The notes under the pieces were generated by a model, which did not search any database, was not told the origin of the DNA, and saw nothing but the letters and a program-made list of their open reading frames with translations. A program made the translations under genes and the position numbers. Source: Chara braunii (lineage: Eukaryota > Streptophyta > Charophyceae > Charales > Characeae). From it: DNA of 40,770 nucleotides. The stretch spans positions 647,425 to 688,194 of the forward strand of contig BFEA01000049.1 of NCBI GenBank assembly GCA_003427395.1, given 5' to 3'. Position 1 is the first letter of the stretch. Each line of letters begins with the position of its first letter. Shown in pieces: positions 29,104 to 40,675 of this stretch.

Positions 29104-29846
29104 CTAAGTTCTTCCCTCTTCCTCGTAGAGTTCTGGTCGCGAGGAATTCTGACCACCCACTGTTATAGAACGTTGCCCCTTCTTGTCTGAAGTCGAGTTA
29201 TGCCAGTCCTTCCAGCGAATGCGGTCTTCTCGTATCTCCGCCACTTTTCCGCTTACTAACCAGAGCCTGCTGAATCTCGTTCTCACCTTCTTTTGCTGGT
29301 GTTCGTCCTCCAGCCATGATTGTTTGGTTTTCTGCCATCTGCAGAGAATTTATGCTTGTATCATCGTTTTCGTCTCAGCCCATACCTTCTCTCGTGAGTT
29401 GGAAAGTCCTTCGATGGTTCTGCTGCATCTTTCCTTCCAAATAACCCACAAGGTCACCTTTCTGATAAGCCCAAACCACATGGCTGTTCGGGAATGTTAG
29501 TCAAGAGAAGAAGTTGGATGGGTTGTTCAAGGAAGGGGGTCGGGAATAGGGAGTCCCAGAGGGCCGAAGCCCTCGCCCAGTAGTCCGTTGCCTCCCTGCA
29601 GTGTACTAGGCAGTGTATTATGTCCACTATGACCCCCTCTGTGCAGACTGTGCATAAATCCAAACTGCTGGGATCTGAACCCTATCGCCTGATGTGTAAC
29701 CATTGATTCACTGGAAGGGCTGCATAAGTAATGAGCCATTGGAGGCTCTTAATTTTGATTGGTCTGATAGATTTGAACTTCTTCCAAGGGATCTGTGTGA
29801 GCTTATCAGCCTCTTGGCCCAGTAACTTCTGCCATCTTTTTTTAAT
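29104..29846 (-). pseudogene. LINE ORF2 C-terminal fragment, subfamily B
   Basis: On the minus strand: a KLTQIPWKKFKSI-type block and PVNQ near the gap, then DLCTVCTEG...HCLVHC (zf-RVT ligands) and ATDYWARASALWDSLF. A frame break follows near 29454 and the rest runs to RLWLVSGKVAEIREDRIRWK in another frame. It matches the plus-strand copy at 38859-39650 block by block. The 5' side is lost in the 804-base gap. The role in intact LINEs is nucleic acid binding by the ORF2 C-terminus. Confidence 0.75.
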
Positions 29847-30650
29847 NNNNNNNNNNNNNNNNNNNNNNNNNNNNNNNNNNNNNNNNNNNNNNNNNNNNNN
29901 NNNNNNNNNNNNNNNNNNNNNNNNNNNNNNNNNNNNNNNNNNNNNNNNNNNNNNNNNNNNNNNNNNNNNNNNNNNNNNNNNNNNNNNNNNNNNNNNNNNN
30001 NNNNNNNNNNNNNNNNNNNNNNNNNNNNNNNNNNNNNNNNNNNNNNNNNNNNNNNNNNNNNNNNNNNNNNNNNNNNNNNNNNNNNNNNNNNNNNNNNNNN
30101 NNNNNNNNNNNNNNNNNNNNNNNNNNNNNNNNNNNNNNNNNNNNNNNNNNNNNNNNNNNNNNNNNNNNNNNNNNNNNNNNNNNNNNNNNNNNNNNNNNNN
30201 NNNNNNNNNNNNNNNNNNNNNNNNNNNNNNNNNNNNNNNNNNNNNNNNNNNNNNNNNNNNNNNNNNNNNNNNNNNNNNNNNNNNNNNNNNNNNNNNNNNN
30301 NNNNNNNNNNNNNNNNNNNNNNNNNNNNNNNNNNNNNNNNNNNNNNNNNNNNNNNNNNNNNNNNNNNNNNNNNNNNNNNNNNNNNNNNNNNNNNNNNNNN
30401 NNNNNNNNNNNNNNNNNNNNNNNNNNNNNNNNNNNNNNNNNNNNNNNNNNNNNNNNNNNNNNNNNNNNNNNNNNNNNNNNNNNNNNNNNNNNNNNNNNNN
30501 NNNNNNNNNNNNNNNNNNNNNNNNNNNNNNNNNNNNNNNNNNNNNNNNNNNNNNNNNNNNNNNNNNNNNNNNNNNNNNNNNNNNNNNNNNNNNNNNNNNN
30601 NNNNNNNNNNNNNNNNNNNNNNNNNNNNNNNNNNNNNNNNNNNNNNNNNN
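29847..30650. other. Assembly gap of 804 N
   Basis: Unknown sequence. The LINE tail on the left runs into it, so the rest of that element may lie inside. Confidence 0.99.
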
Positions 30651-31158
30651 GGGAAGAGGGATATTTACTGGTTTGGTTGTGGATTAGTGGTCAGTGGCTG
30701 GTTTGGCGGTGATTGCGTGTGGGTTAGGGGAGTTGCAGAGGCGCTTCGTATCTGTGTTATGATTAGCCAATTTTTAATTTTTTAGGACTATTCTGTCTTT
30801 TTTTTTTTCTTTTTTTTTTTCCCTTCAATGTGCTATGATCTGAAAGTGGAAGGTTATTGAGACTGCTGGCCGGCTAAAACCCTAAACCCTAGGATGCTCC
30901 CGCTCTGTTCCCTGTTATACGCTGATTCGGGGATGTGCCTTGGGGGGGCTTGGGGCAATGGTGAGAAGGGGATGGTGGATGTGGCTGGGGGGATGAGCCG
31001 TTAGGCGCATCAGTGTTCAGCGCTTGAAACTGGGAGTAGTGTATCTGCTGGTAATTGTTAGTGGTCCCTGTTTTACGTAGGGTCAGTTTGCTCTGTCTCA
31101 TTTTAGTTATTGGTTGTTGCTCCCAGGACTAGTTAGATGTTTGTATCTAGACTGTCTA
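30651..31158. other. Non-coding stretch; 3' side of LINE tail at 31159
   Basis: A T-rich tract (30790-30822) and AACCCTAAACCCTAGG (30877-30892) are present. The minus strand from 31101 is open for 70 codons with a Pro-rich end, probably 3' untranslated sequence of the LINE. No gene recognised. Confidence 0.4.
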
Positions 31159-32128
31159 CTATCTATTATTATAGTGGTCTTCAGTTGGGTGTTGGGGTGG
31201 TTGTAGGGGATTCTCTGGCCCCTGGTTGTTGTGTTGGGTTGGGGTAAACCAGTCTTTCAAGGTTAATCGATTTCTTGTTATCGAGCCTAGTTTTCCTCCT
31301 CCCAGTTTTGAGGTTATAATTTTTTTAATAATCACAGTCCTATTATCTGGGGTGTTTTGGATTTGGGTCAGTGTTTTTTTCCAGTGGGCGTGGATTTCCA
31401 TCTCGATTAGCTGTTTAACGAGGGTGAGGGGATTTTCTGGGGTGGTAGGGAGGTCTTCAAAGGTTAGGACGCATCTTCTTCTCCGAATCGCCCAAAGAGT
31501 TGCTTTTCTGATTAGAGAGAAGAAGTAGTCGAAGCCCTTGAAAGGCGGTGTTTGTTCTAGGTCTAGGAAGAGGGTGCCAGGGCTAATTTGTACTATTTCA
31601 CTGGAGAGCTTGCTCCACAAATGTTCTACTTCCTTCCATAGTATTTGGGCTTTCTCGCATTCCAGGAAACAGTGGTTGAGTGTTTCTATGGTTTGGGAGT
31701 TGCAAACTTTACACCATAATTCCTGCTCTGATTTGTCTTCCTTCCTTCTCCTTTGCGCTAACCAATGGTTCACTGGGACTGCTCTATAGGTTATGAGCCA
31801 GAGCAGGCTGGCTAATTTGGTTGGTCTAGTGCAGAAGATTGATGGCCAGGAAGGTTGAAAAGGTGTGTTGGCAACGGGGTTTTCATGTTTTTGCCATCTT
31901 TTAAGTATGATGGCCACAGTAGGAATAGGTGAGGAGAACAACTTGCAGCCTAGTCTTGGGGTGTATTCAGTTAGTTTGTGTCTACGTATAGTTGTGGAAT
32001 CTTCGCCTGGCGAGCCCCATGACCATTCGGTAGGATCGACTTCTAGTTGTTGGATGCTTGAATCGGGCCTAAATACCCTATTTTTGTCACCTTCTATTAC
32101 TCTGATTCTAATCAGGTTGCTTACTGGA
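31159..32128 (-). pseudogene. LINE ORF2 C-terminal fragment, subfamily A, unusually intact
   Basis: The open minus-strand frame begins before the first Met at 31941: FRPDSSIQQLEVDPTEWSW is readable from about 32080, parallel to RPDLDIKDLEVDPAEWGW in the plus-strand LINE at 37530. It continues with TYRAVPVNHWLAQRRRKEDK, CKVCNSQ...HCFLEC (zf-RVT) and TLWAIRRRRC, and ends with a Pro/Gln-rich tail near 31159. No stop occurs over about 300 codons. It is 5'-truncated where the plus-strand LINE begins, giving a head-to-head junction near 32128. Confidence 0.82.
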
Positions 32129-33162
32129 TAACAATGTCCAGCAAAACCAACCCCCTATGTTTTAAATGCAGACAAAGAGCTCACCTGGGCACAGATGTCA
32201 ACTGCCCAAAAACGAGGGAAAGTACAAAGCCCAAACCCCTCAAAACGGCAAACCTGCTAGAGGTAGCGAACAAAAAGGGGTTTTGGTACATCCCCAAGGC
32301 TCAATATGCGGGATGGGTGTTCAATGACAACCTTGATACACCAGACTGGGTCTGGACCATCGATGGTGAGCCAACGCCCAGACCTGATGTTTACCCACCT
32401 TTCGACAGCAGGTGGCAAACGCTGAAAACAGATAGAAAACCTCCCAAATGTTTCACCAAGGATCCTGTGATAAATGTAGATACACTGAAGCAGGAGATTT
32501 GGGAGAGAGACCTACGCGCAGACCTGCAAACAGTTCAGGAAAACACGGAAAGGGAATGGGTGGAACCAGTCAAGCAGTACCAGGAAGAAGAGAAGGCAAA
32601 GGGGGAGCACCCCAAACAAAGAACATATTCAAGAAGAGTACAAAAGAGGCATGGAAAATCCAACAACGGACGGGGGACGGTAGCAGAAGGGGCATATGAG
32701 AATATGGAAGAGGAAGCAAGAGACACAACTCTGACGGAGGGAGAGGGGGAGAAAAATCCGGTGGTGGGGGCCAAGAGAAAACACACCTCAGGCCAAAAGG
32801 AAAGAGAAGATTTGGAAGAGGAACAGGACCAACTAGGGTCCGAGGGCTATCCATGGTCAGGACAGCAAGAAAGCGAACCGCTTGATAACATTCAGATCTT
32901 TGAGAAATCAAGACAAGACAATTTCGAGTTGCAGCTGATTCTCCACAGGGAAGAGCAGAAAAATAAACAGAAAGCAGAGGTCCCCAGCCCATCACAACTA
33001 ATCCCTTTGTCTGAGAATCCCTTCGCTCCGCTGGAAAGTGAAGAGGAGAAGCCAAAGAAGATCAGGAAATGGAAACCGACGAAAACAACTCGAGCCCATG
33101 GAAGGAGAAAACACAAAGTAAGGGGAATATGTTACCAAGCTACAAACCATCTCGGTTCCTAA
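32074..33162 (+). pseudogene. LINE ORF1 (gag-like), first part, with zinc knuckle
   Basis: The frame is open from after a TGA near 32059; the ATG at 32134 is the first internal Met. A CFKCRQRAHLGTDVNC knuckle (C-x2-C-x4-H-x6-C, two residues longer than the usual spacing) lies right at the start. A conserved-looking region follows (FWYIPKAQYAGWVFNDNLDTPDWVW), then a very hydrophilic, charged stretch. ORF1 proteins bind the element RNA. The normal N-terminal domain before the knuckle is missing, so this is 5'-truncated. The frame ends at 33162, while the continuation overlaps in another frame from about 33069. Confidence 0.7.
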
Positions 33163-33800
33163 AGGACCAAGGGAAGCAAAAGGGGCAACAAGATCCGGGA
33201 AAGGGGATGACAACCGCTATGCAGCTTGGCATCCAGGTTGAAGCCCTGTATGCACAGAACGATTGTCTTGCTGACCTAAATAGGGAAATGTCCCTCCGAA
33301 CGGTAACAGTCCAAGACTTGCAGCACAAAGAACACGAAGCTTTCTGGGAAAGGGCCAAAAAGGAAGCAAGAACGCTACTGCCTTCGAGAGCGGTAATCCC
33401 AATCCAGACGGACCTAGCAACAGAGGAATGACACGTAGCAGTGTACGAGGACCTCTCAGTCCCCAGATGGCAATTGGGACAAAGGAAAGAGGAAGTGTTG
33501 AAAAAGATCAGCAAGGGAAAAAAACCTGACCTCATGGGGCTAGCAGGCAAACTGCAAAAGGAGGAGGAACCAGGAAAAACGGAAACCACCGTGGTAGCTG
33601 AGGGAAAAGACCAAACTCAACACGATGCCAGACCGGTGTTAGTCTGGTATGACCAGAAAACAGAGCTCTCAGAAGATCTGCAATGGAAACCATGGTGGTG
33701 GATGGCGGCCTTGCCAATCACAACTCTAGGGAGTGAAACAACGATGACCCAGAATGCAGCAGCGTTTGCAACGTTGGTGGAATCAGGAATTCTGGAATAG
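33069..33800 (+). pseudogene. LINE ORF1, second part (shifted frame, internal stop)
   Basis: From 33069 the frame reads a Lys/Gln-rich segment, then a helical stretch (MQLGIQVEALYAQ, then REMSLRTVTVQ) and ends at TGA 33429-33431. The same frame resumes (VYEDLSVPRWQLGQ) to a stop near 33800, with a WKPWWWMAALPIT hydrophobic block near the end. The overlap with the first part indicates a frameshift between 33069 and 33162. About 110 bases separate it from ORF2. Confidence 0.55.
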
Positions 33801-33912
33801 GATGAGAACAAGCTTCCCTCTCTCCTCACACCGCATGAGGAGGAGTCAATGAGCAGCTCCGAGACATAAACAGAAGGCCTTGATTTCAAAGGAAAGCCAT
33901 TCACGATAAACC

Positions 33913-36900
33913 ATGAAAGCACCAAGGGGGGACCTGGTTATCCAATCCTGGAATGTGAGGGGACCAGCAACAATTCTGACAAACCCAGAGAAATGGCACT
34001 GCCTGCTGAACACAACAGGTTGGAATGGCCCCAACCCCTCGGACTTGGTATGCCTACAGGAAATGCACCTAACCAACACATCTGTTCACAGAACAGCAGA
34101 AATGGAAATAGTCAGGAGACTAAGAAGCTGTGAGGCAACATTAATAGCACATAGCCCACAACCATCCTCATCAGGAGTCATCACCTTAATACATAACCAC
34201 GCGATAGCCACGCAACAACTTCAAATTAAATCATCCGCAACAGACTCAGTAGGGGGCAGATGGACCAAAACGAAGTTTACGTACAAAGGAGAAGATTTCA
34301 CATTAATAAACTTATACGCTCCTAACACTTCGGCAGAGAGAATAGTATTTTTTGAAGAGATAGGGAGGCTAATCCACCCTCAGACGCATATGATTCTAGT
34401 GGGGGACAGGAACACAACCCAAAACTCTCAGTTGGACAGAATCACATGGGCAGAAGAAACCACGCAGACCTAGCAGAGGCGACCCTAGCCCAATTAACAG
34501 CGGAAAACAATCTCAACGACCCTTACAGGGTCCTGAACCCGGAAAAAAAGGACTATACTTGTATCAGGAAGACATTGTAGGGCAGAACCTCTTTCTCCAG
34601 GATACACTTCTTTCTCATATCGGAATCTCTAGAAGGAGCGGTCTCAGACAACACAATAGGAAGAATCCCCCATTATGTCGGATATGATCATAACCCCATC
34701 AATATAAATCTGGCGCTATCCCTAGACAATTCCCCGGGGAATTTTTTTTTCAAGCTGAACAACTTACTTCTCAATCTAGACTCGTTCAAACAAGGATTCA
34801 AAACCAAATGGGAAGAAATAAAGGAGAAACTTGAGGAAGGAGATCTGCTAAGAGATTTTCCACCAACCATCCGTAAGGTAAGTCAGTGGGCGAGTCTATT
34901 CTCAAGACAGGAAGCCAGTAGAAGGAAAGCAAGACAACAAAGCCTTGAGGCCATGGTGGAAATCGCAAAATTCAACTTGATCGCTAATCTGGGAGCAAGT
35001 TTGTATGAACATCTTCTTGAGGAGGCACGAGCAGAGCTTAGATAATGGGCAGAGTGGAGGAGACAGGGCCTAGCCATAAGGGCCAGAGTAAAGGATTGGG
35101 AAAGCAACGAGAACATATCAAAATTTGTCTTCCAAAAAATTAATGCAGTTCACAGGAATAGCAGAATACACGCCTTAAAGGACTCCCTAGGCAACGCCCA
35201 GACGTCACAAGAAGGTATTTTGAAAGTAGCGTCAGACTTCTACCAGGACCTGTACACATCCAAAACCTTCCTTGAAAATCTCGGAAATGTGCGAAAAGCA
35301 AGAGAGAAATTCTTAAAATATTTGGACAAAAGTCTTAATCAAGAAGCAATAGACCTCCTAGAAAAGGAAATTACCAAGTCAGAGCTCTTTGAAGCCCTCA
35401 AGAGCATGCAGCCTAATAAAACCCCAGGCAAGGATGGTCTCCCGAAAGAGTTCTGGCAAGCCAACAGGCATCTGTTAGGGGAAACGGTCACCACTTTTTT
35501 CAAAAAAACCTTCGATAAAGGCACTATAGGAGAAGAACTCAGCACCGGTGTAGTCACTCTGCTATACAAAAAGGGCGACCGTGAGGACATAAGAAATTAC
35601 AGACCTATAACTCTTTTACCAGTGGTATACAAAATATTAGCTAAAACCCTAGCCAACATAATAAGGAATGTTACGGATAAATGTTTTCACATAAACCAAA
35701 CGGGTTTCATACCAGGAAGATATATATTAGACAACGTGGTAACCCTAAACGAGGCTACCAAGATCATAAAAGACAGAAAAGTACATGCAGCCATACTATT
35801 CTTCGACTTCGAAAAAGCCTACGACCAGGTAAACTAGGACTTCCTTCAACAGAGCATGGAAAAAATGGGAGTAGGGCCAAACTTTAGAAGATGGGTAAGA
35901 GTACTATACGAGGACGCCAGAGGGATGGTACAGGTCAACGGTCACCTCTCAGAGAAATACAGAATGACCAGATCCGTAAGGCAAGGAGATTCACTCGCAG
36001 CACCAATTTTCCTGTTTGTGATGGAAGCAATAGCAGCCTTCCTTCGCAAAGACCCATCCATAGACTCATTATCCAAAAGAATGGAAGGCCTTTCGTCATA
36101 CCTACGGCCATACTCTTTGTTGATGACCTAACCGTGCTGATCACAGCAACCGACTCCTCATTCCAGGCCCTCACAAAGGCAATGCAAGCTTTCCAACTTG
36201 CAGCGGAAATGAAAATCAACTGGAACAAAACAGTAGGATGGTGGCTAGCCTCCTCACACCCTCCTCAACAAACCCAAGAAACCCAGGGACTGCAATGGCT
36301 CGACGCTCATCAACCGATGCGTTTTCTAGGAATCCAAATATCATATGAAGAGATCAACAACAACTCAAGCACCAGCCTCCTCCTCAAAATGACCAACAGA
36401 CTTGCAGGTTGGCAAGCAGTGTATGTCTCACTCATGGGAAGAGTACTAGTACTCAACACATCAATCCTATCCATGGGATGGCACGTGGCGTCCCTCTGGA
36501 ACCCGCCAGCAAGCTTCTTCGCAAGTCTCAAAAAGAAGCTTCTTCGCAAGCCTCAAAAAGAAGCTAGGTTCCTATCTCTGGACTGGGAAAGTGGAAAAAG
36601 AGCATTACATCTCCAAAGTGGCCTGGAAATACATCACCAGACCCAAACATCAAGGGGGGTTAGGTCTATTGAACCCGGCTGTACAATTTCAAGCACTGCA
36701 ACACAAGTGGATAATAAAACTCCTTTCCAATACAGAGCTACCATGGCACGGAATGACACTTCACCAGGTCTGTAACTTAGTACCTTGTAAAGTTGACTCT
36801 TCCATAGAAGGATACCATTGGTTACTCAATCCCTCATGGAATCCAANAAGGAAGGAAGGGGGGAGACACGCTGGGAACAAAGACCCAGTGAGTGAGCACT

Positions 36901-38354
36901 GGGCCGCACTAATAAAACATTGGAGGCAATGCTCCCCACAAAAGATAAGAAACCCAAGAATAAAAGAGGAAGTTCTGAGGCAGCCGCTATTTGGGAACCC
37001 ACTATTAAGGGACCAGAATAACAAACCGTGGTCGCTAAACTCAAAAGGCAGGCATTGGAGGAAATGGATGAGCAAGGGAGTGTGGAAAATAGAACATCTA
37101 TGGATCTCGGAGGAAAACAGATGGGCTACTGCTCAAGACCTCAGAACCAAACTCAAAGGGGTCCACACCCTAAGGGATCAGCTAGAGAAACTACTAGAAA
37201 GTGTCCCGTTGACATGGACCCTTCTTCTGAAGAACGAAACCAAGTGGGCAGTGGGGGACTGGGCCACAAGAAGAGAACCAGACCCCCCAACTGTCGCCTA
37301 CAAGTTGATCCAGCTGTTGGACTCAGAAGAAGGCAAGGCTGAATTCGCCGCTTACGAACTAGAGGGAGCGCACAAATCTTGGGCAAAGTCAGTTAGGATA
37401 ATAGAACCAAGGACAGCTCAAAATCTCAACTCCCTCAAAAGAGTACGTTCATGCACGCCCAGGAATCGCCGAAAACAGTACCCATCCTTTCAATCAGAGC
37501 CTAACAGGGTCAGATTATTCAGGCCAGACCTAGACATTAAAGATCTAGAGGTGGACCCAGCGGAATGGGGCTGGAAGGTACCCAGTAACTCGGGGAGAGC
37601 GAAAAAGCTTATTCCAATATACGATTAAGAAGTTAAAACGGGCTACAAATTAGGCAACCACACAAAGGATCCTCGTCCAAAAATCTCAGAAAGGTGGAAA
37701 AAGAACCTCAGTGAAAGCGCAGGTTGGACAAATAAAATCCCTTGGAGTCAGTACACAAACATAAGACCTGTAAGAATTAGAAGTGTACAGTGGCTCATAC
37801 TCTACTGGGAAGTACCGGTCAACCTATGGCTGGCCAAAAGGAGAAAACAGGAGGATTCCCAACAACAAAGTTCACAGTGCAAGCTGTGCGATGACTGCGT
37901 CGAGGAATCCTTAGTCCACTGTTTAATATCCTGTCAGCAAGCACAAGAGGTGTGAGATAGAACAAGGGGCCTCTGGGGTAAACTAACGGGGTATGAATTT
38001 CCCAGCAGCCCGCTTTACCTCCTAGCGGGAAGGCTGGAAAGTGAGGACCTAGAGGAAGAAGCAGAGGTCGTGGCCGACTTATGGAGGAGAGCAGCCCTTT
38101 GGGTAATCTGGAAAGCATGCAAAGGTACCCTAGAAAACCAATTACCAAACATAGAGGAGAGATGGGCGGAAATAAAAATGATAATACAAACGGAAATAAG
38201 AGCCCGCTGGTCCAAAGTGCGAAAGGAACAGCAGAGGATAGTACAACCAGACAAAAGGGAGTTAAGCCGAAAAAGATTCGACAAAACATGGCTTTTAGGG
38301 AACAAAATGGCAAAAATAGGAGGAGGTAGCCTATTCTTCGCAAATTGGGACTAA
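33913..38354 (+). pseudogene. LINE ORF2: AP-endonuclease, reverse transcriptase, zf-RVT; inactive
   Basis: ATG at 33913. Endonuclease: QSWNVRG, CLQEMH (catalytic Glu), INLYAPN, LVGDRN (Arg where Phe is usual), and later YDHNPI (Asp-His). RT from about 35200: NKTPGKDGLPKEFW, NYRPITLLPVVYKILAK, TGFIPGRYILDN, FDFEKAYDQVN (first Asp), RQGDSLAAP and FVDDLTVL (the FADD-type box with Val). C-terminus: VNLWLAKRRKQ, CKLC...HCLISC (zf-RVT) and TWLLGNKMAKIGGG, ending near 38354. Lesions: frameshift near 34450, TAG 34578, TAA 35043, TAG 35835, frameshift near 36065, a 25-bp duplication at 36512-36561, TAA 37626, TGA 37953; also an n at 36847. The layout fits plant L1-type LINEs, which nick DNA and prime on the target. 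Confidence 0.88.
36512..36561 (+). repeat. 25-bp tandem duplication that shifts the LINE ORF2 frame
   Basis: 36512-36536 and 36537-36561 differ at one base (GTCTC versus GCCTC). Since 25 is not a multiple of three, the frame changes here. The frame before it ends in KKLLRKP, and the frame after it carries EKEHYISKVAWKYI. Removing one copy would join the two conserved frames. Confidence 0.88.
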
Positions 38355-38858
38355 TAACGAGGGAAGTTTTCTTAGCACGCACTGACTCACCGCGTCCCCT
38401 TACTCACCAGGCATCCTTCATCTCTTAAACAGCAACATGTAAAGTTGCTTTTGGCTAGAACCTCAACCCAGTAGGATTCTCTTCTCGACGACCCTTCCCA
38501 GTTTTGGGGCACACTGATTCTACCCAGCACGGAGTAGGCCATACACCCCAATATCTGGATCCGTCCCCACCCTGACCCAACGCGCCCCCACTGCACCATA
38601 CACCATTTCTGAGAAACGCAAAGTAATGACGCGGCTCTCCAGGAAGGAAAGACGCTCCAGGACTCCTGAAGGCCTTGTCCCTACAAGAGAAAGGTTATAG
38701 CAGAGACGAAGACGTCTGCTCAGGCAGAGAGTTTAGGCATAAGAGCGCAGAGGGGAGGGAGCCAGACCCGAGGAGGGAGTGCAGAAGAGAAGAAGTGAAG
38801 GAAAATCTCCCTGAACCGACAGGGGGGGACCGGGGTAGACGAACGGAGTGAATCACAC
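38355..38858. other. Non-coding spacer between two LINEs
   Basis: Probably the 3' untranslated region of the LINE at 33913 followed by the 5' flank of the LINE tail. No A-tail is clear. A purine-rich segment runs from about 38640 to 38840. I see no gene. Confidence 0.4.
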
Positions 38859-39650
38859 ATGATGGGAAAGGTGCATCACAAATTGGTTATAGGGGGGAGA
38901 AGCCAGACTACACAGACAGGAAAAGAAAAGCCAAGGGAAGACATGTCCAAAAAGGAAAAAAAGACTAGGGGATGGCCAAAATTAATCGGACAAGAGGCAG
39001 ACCGTATCTCACAAATCCCATGGAAGAAGTTCAAATCAATCAGACCTGTTAAAATTCGGAGTCCCCAATGGCATATCGCATACATGGCACTACCGGTCAA
39101 CCAATGGCTCCACAAGCGAAGACGAAGGAGTGATCCTAACAGTTCGGACCTATGTACAGTCTGCTCAGACAACGAGCCAGAATATATAGCTCACCGCCTA
39201 ATTCGCTGCAAGGAAGCTACGGAATATTGGGCCAGGGCCTTGGATCTTTGGAACTCCCTTTTCACATCACCCCTCCCTGAACATCCCACCCAACTTCTTC
39301 TCTGGACTAACATTCCTACTGATTTCAACAACGCTGAGAAGTTATGGTATGGCATGATCAGAAAAGTGACGCTCTGGTTGATCCGGAAGGAGAGATGCAG
39401 CGGAACCATTGAGGGACTATCAACTCCGAGAGAAAAGGTTTGGGTGGAGACAAAGACCCTGATCCAGGCAGAGATCCTCTGCAGATGGCACAAGATGAGA
39501 CTCTCCATGCCTGAAGATGAAGATCGACAGCGCAGTATCCTCTCCAGATTCGTCAAGGTCTGGCTGGTGGGGGGAAAATAGCAGAGATAAGAGACTGCAA
39601 CCTACGATGGAAAAATTGTCACAACTTGGAGACCAGCAGGAGAAGTTCAA
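38859..39650 (+). pseudogene. LINE ORF2 C-terminal fragment, subfamily B, mostly open
   Basis: A 240-codon frame: IPWKKFKSIRPVKIRS, MALPVNQWLHKRRRR, CTVCSDNEPEYIAHRLIRC (zf-RVT, with Arg in place of the Cys seen as HC in related copies), YWARALDLWNSLF, KVTLWLIRKERCSGTIEG, and SRFVKVWLVGGK before a stop at 39579. In another frame, directly after, IAEIRDCNLRWKNCHN continues the homology to 29104-29300, so the stop is caused by a one- or two-base shift in the G/A run near 39575. The element is 5'-truncated and opposite in orientation to the 29104 copy. Confidence 0.8.
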
Positions 39651-39799
39651 TCCCTCACTCGATGGGGGACCCACAGGATCCACAGGCCACATAAGGAGTA
39701 ACAACGACCTTCATTTTCATGTGGAAGCATTTTCTTTCCTTAGTTCTCCTAGCTGATTAAAGCCTATTTGGCAGTTTTCCATAAGGAAATCTGAGAGGG

Positions 39800-39998
39800 A
39801 GTTCAGGGAAAGGCAAGCTGACAGTCAATCCTCCTATAAGGAGCAATTAATGCTGGTCAGGGTTCCTTCGGCCAAACGGAAGGAAGCGTGAGCGTGTTCT
39901 ATGATGTATCATTTTTTGACTTGCCGGGGGAATAGGAACCGGACTGATGCTCCCCAGAATGGATATGGAGCCAGGACCATAAGGGCCTGTTTGAAAAA
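39800..39998 (+). mobile_element. SINE-like family X, short-head subfamily, complete copy
   Basis: Runs from the GGCAAGCTGACAGTCAATCC head through GGTTCCTTCGGCC, an internal CTTCGGCCAAACGGAAG hairpin, CTTGCCGGGGGAATAGGAACC, CCATAAGGGCC and a poly(A) tail (39993-40009). It is the best full-length example of the short form in the window (about 200 bases plus tail). Confidence 0.72.
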
Positions 39999-40029
39999 AA
40001 AAAAAAAAAAGAAAAGCATGTAACACTAC

Positions 40030-40190
40030 CATAAAGGGGAGGAGCGTGTGTGAGTCGTCCCTGCAATTCTTTGACTTGCCAGTCGAATAGGAACCGGACT
40101 AATGGTCCCCAGAATGGATAAGGAGCCGGAACCATAAGGTTCTGTTATAAAAAATAAAAATAAAACTTAAAAAAGTGAAAAAAAAAGTAA
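40030..40190 (+). mobile_element. SINE-like family X, long-head subfamily, 5'-truncated copy
   Basis: Starts at CCATAAAGGGGAGGAGCGTG, equivalent to about 1808 of the long-head copy, includes CTTGCCAGTCGAATAGGAACC and GGAGCCGGAACCATAAGG, and ends in an A-rich tail. It lies just after the poly(A) tail of the previous copy, as if inserted into it. Confidence 0.65.
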
Positions 40191-40675
40191 CTTTCTCGGA
40201 GGACCTTGAATTTAGGCCGTTGAGAGTGACGGGATTCACGTACCTCATAGTCCCGTTCTACTCCCAAAGTCCCATTTTTCCCACTCTACTATACTCCCAT
40301 CCGGTAGGCTGTATATCATACGCCGTAGTTTAGATTCAGGCCATACCAAAAGTCACCGGTACTTCTAGGTCTGTACAGTGCATAGATCTATGAGTCTAGA
40401 AGCTCGCCTGTCCGTCTATCAGTTGCAGCTAAGTCCATGAAACTCAGATCATTCAGGTTGTCGGAGGCTGATCGTGGTTGCAAGTCACAGGACTCAACAT
40501 TAGAGTTCACAATTTGAAGCTGCAGCGGAGTACAATAGCCCAACAGCGACCAACGTTGACAACAATAGCTTGCGTGCTGAATACAGAAGTGCTGTTGCGC
40601 TCTTGTCCGTTACAGCAGCAGATGAGCAGCACGATGTTAGCCGTAGTCCCTGACGCCCAGCGCCATAGCTTAGCT
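40191..40675. other. Non-coding stretch
   Basis: No recognisable gene or repeat. Mixed composition; the sequence leads into the terminal microsatellite. Confidence 0.35.

Noticed and set aside
29731-30687. 318-codon open frame
   Set aside because: Almost entirely unknown bases of an assembly gap.
31159-38354. Single LINE with a 5' inversion (twin priming)
   Set aside because: The minus-strand piece is itself a C-terminal tail, and the plus-strand element has its own complete tail of a different subfamily.
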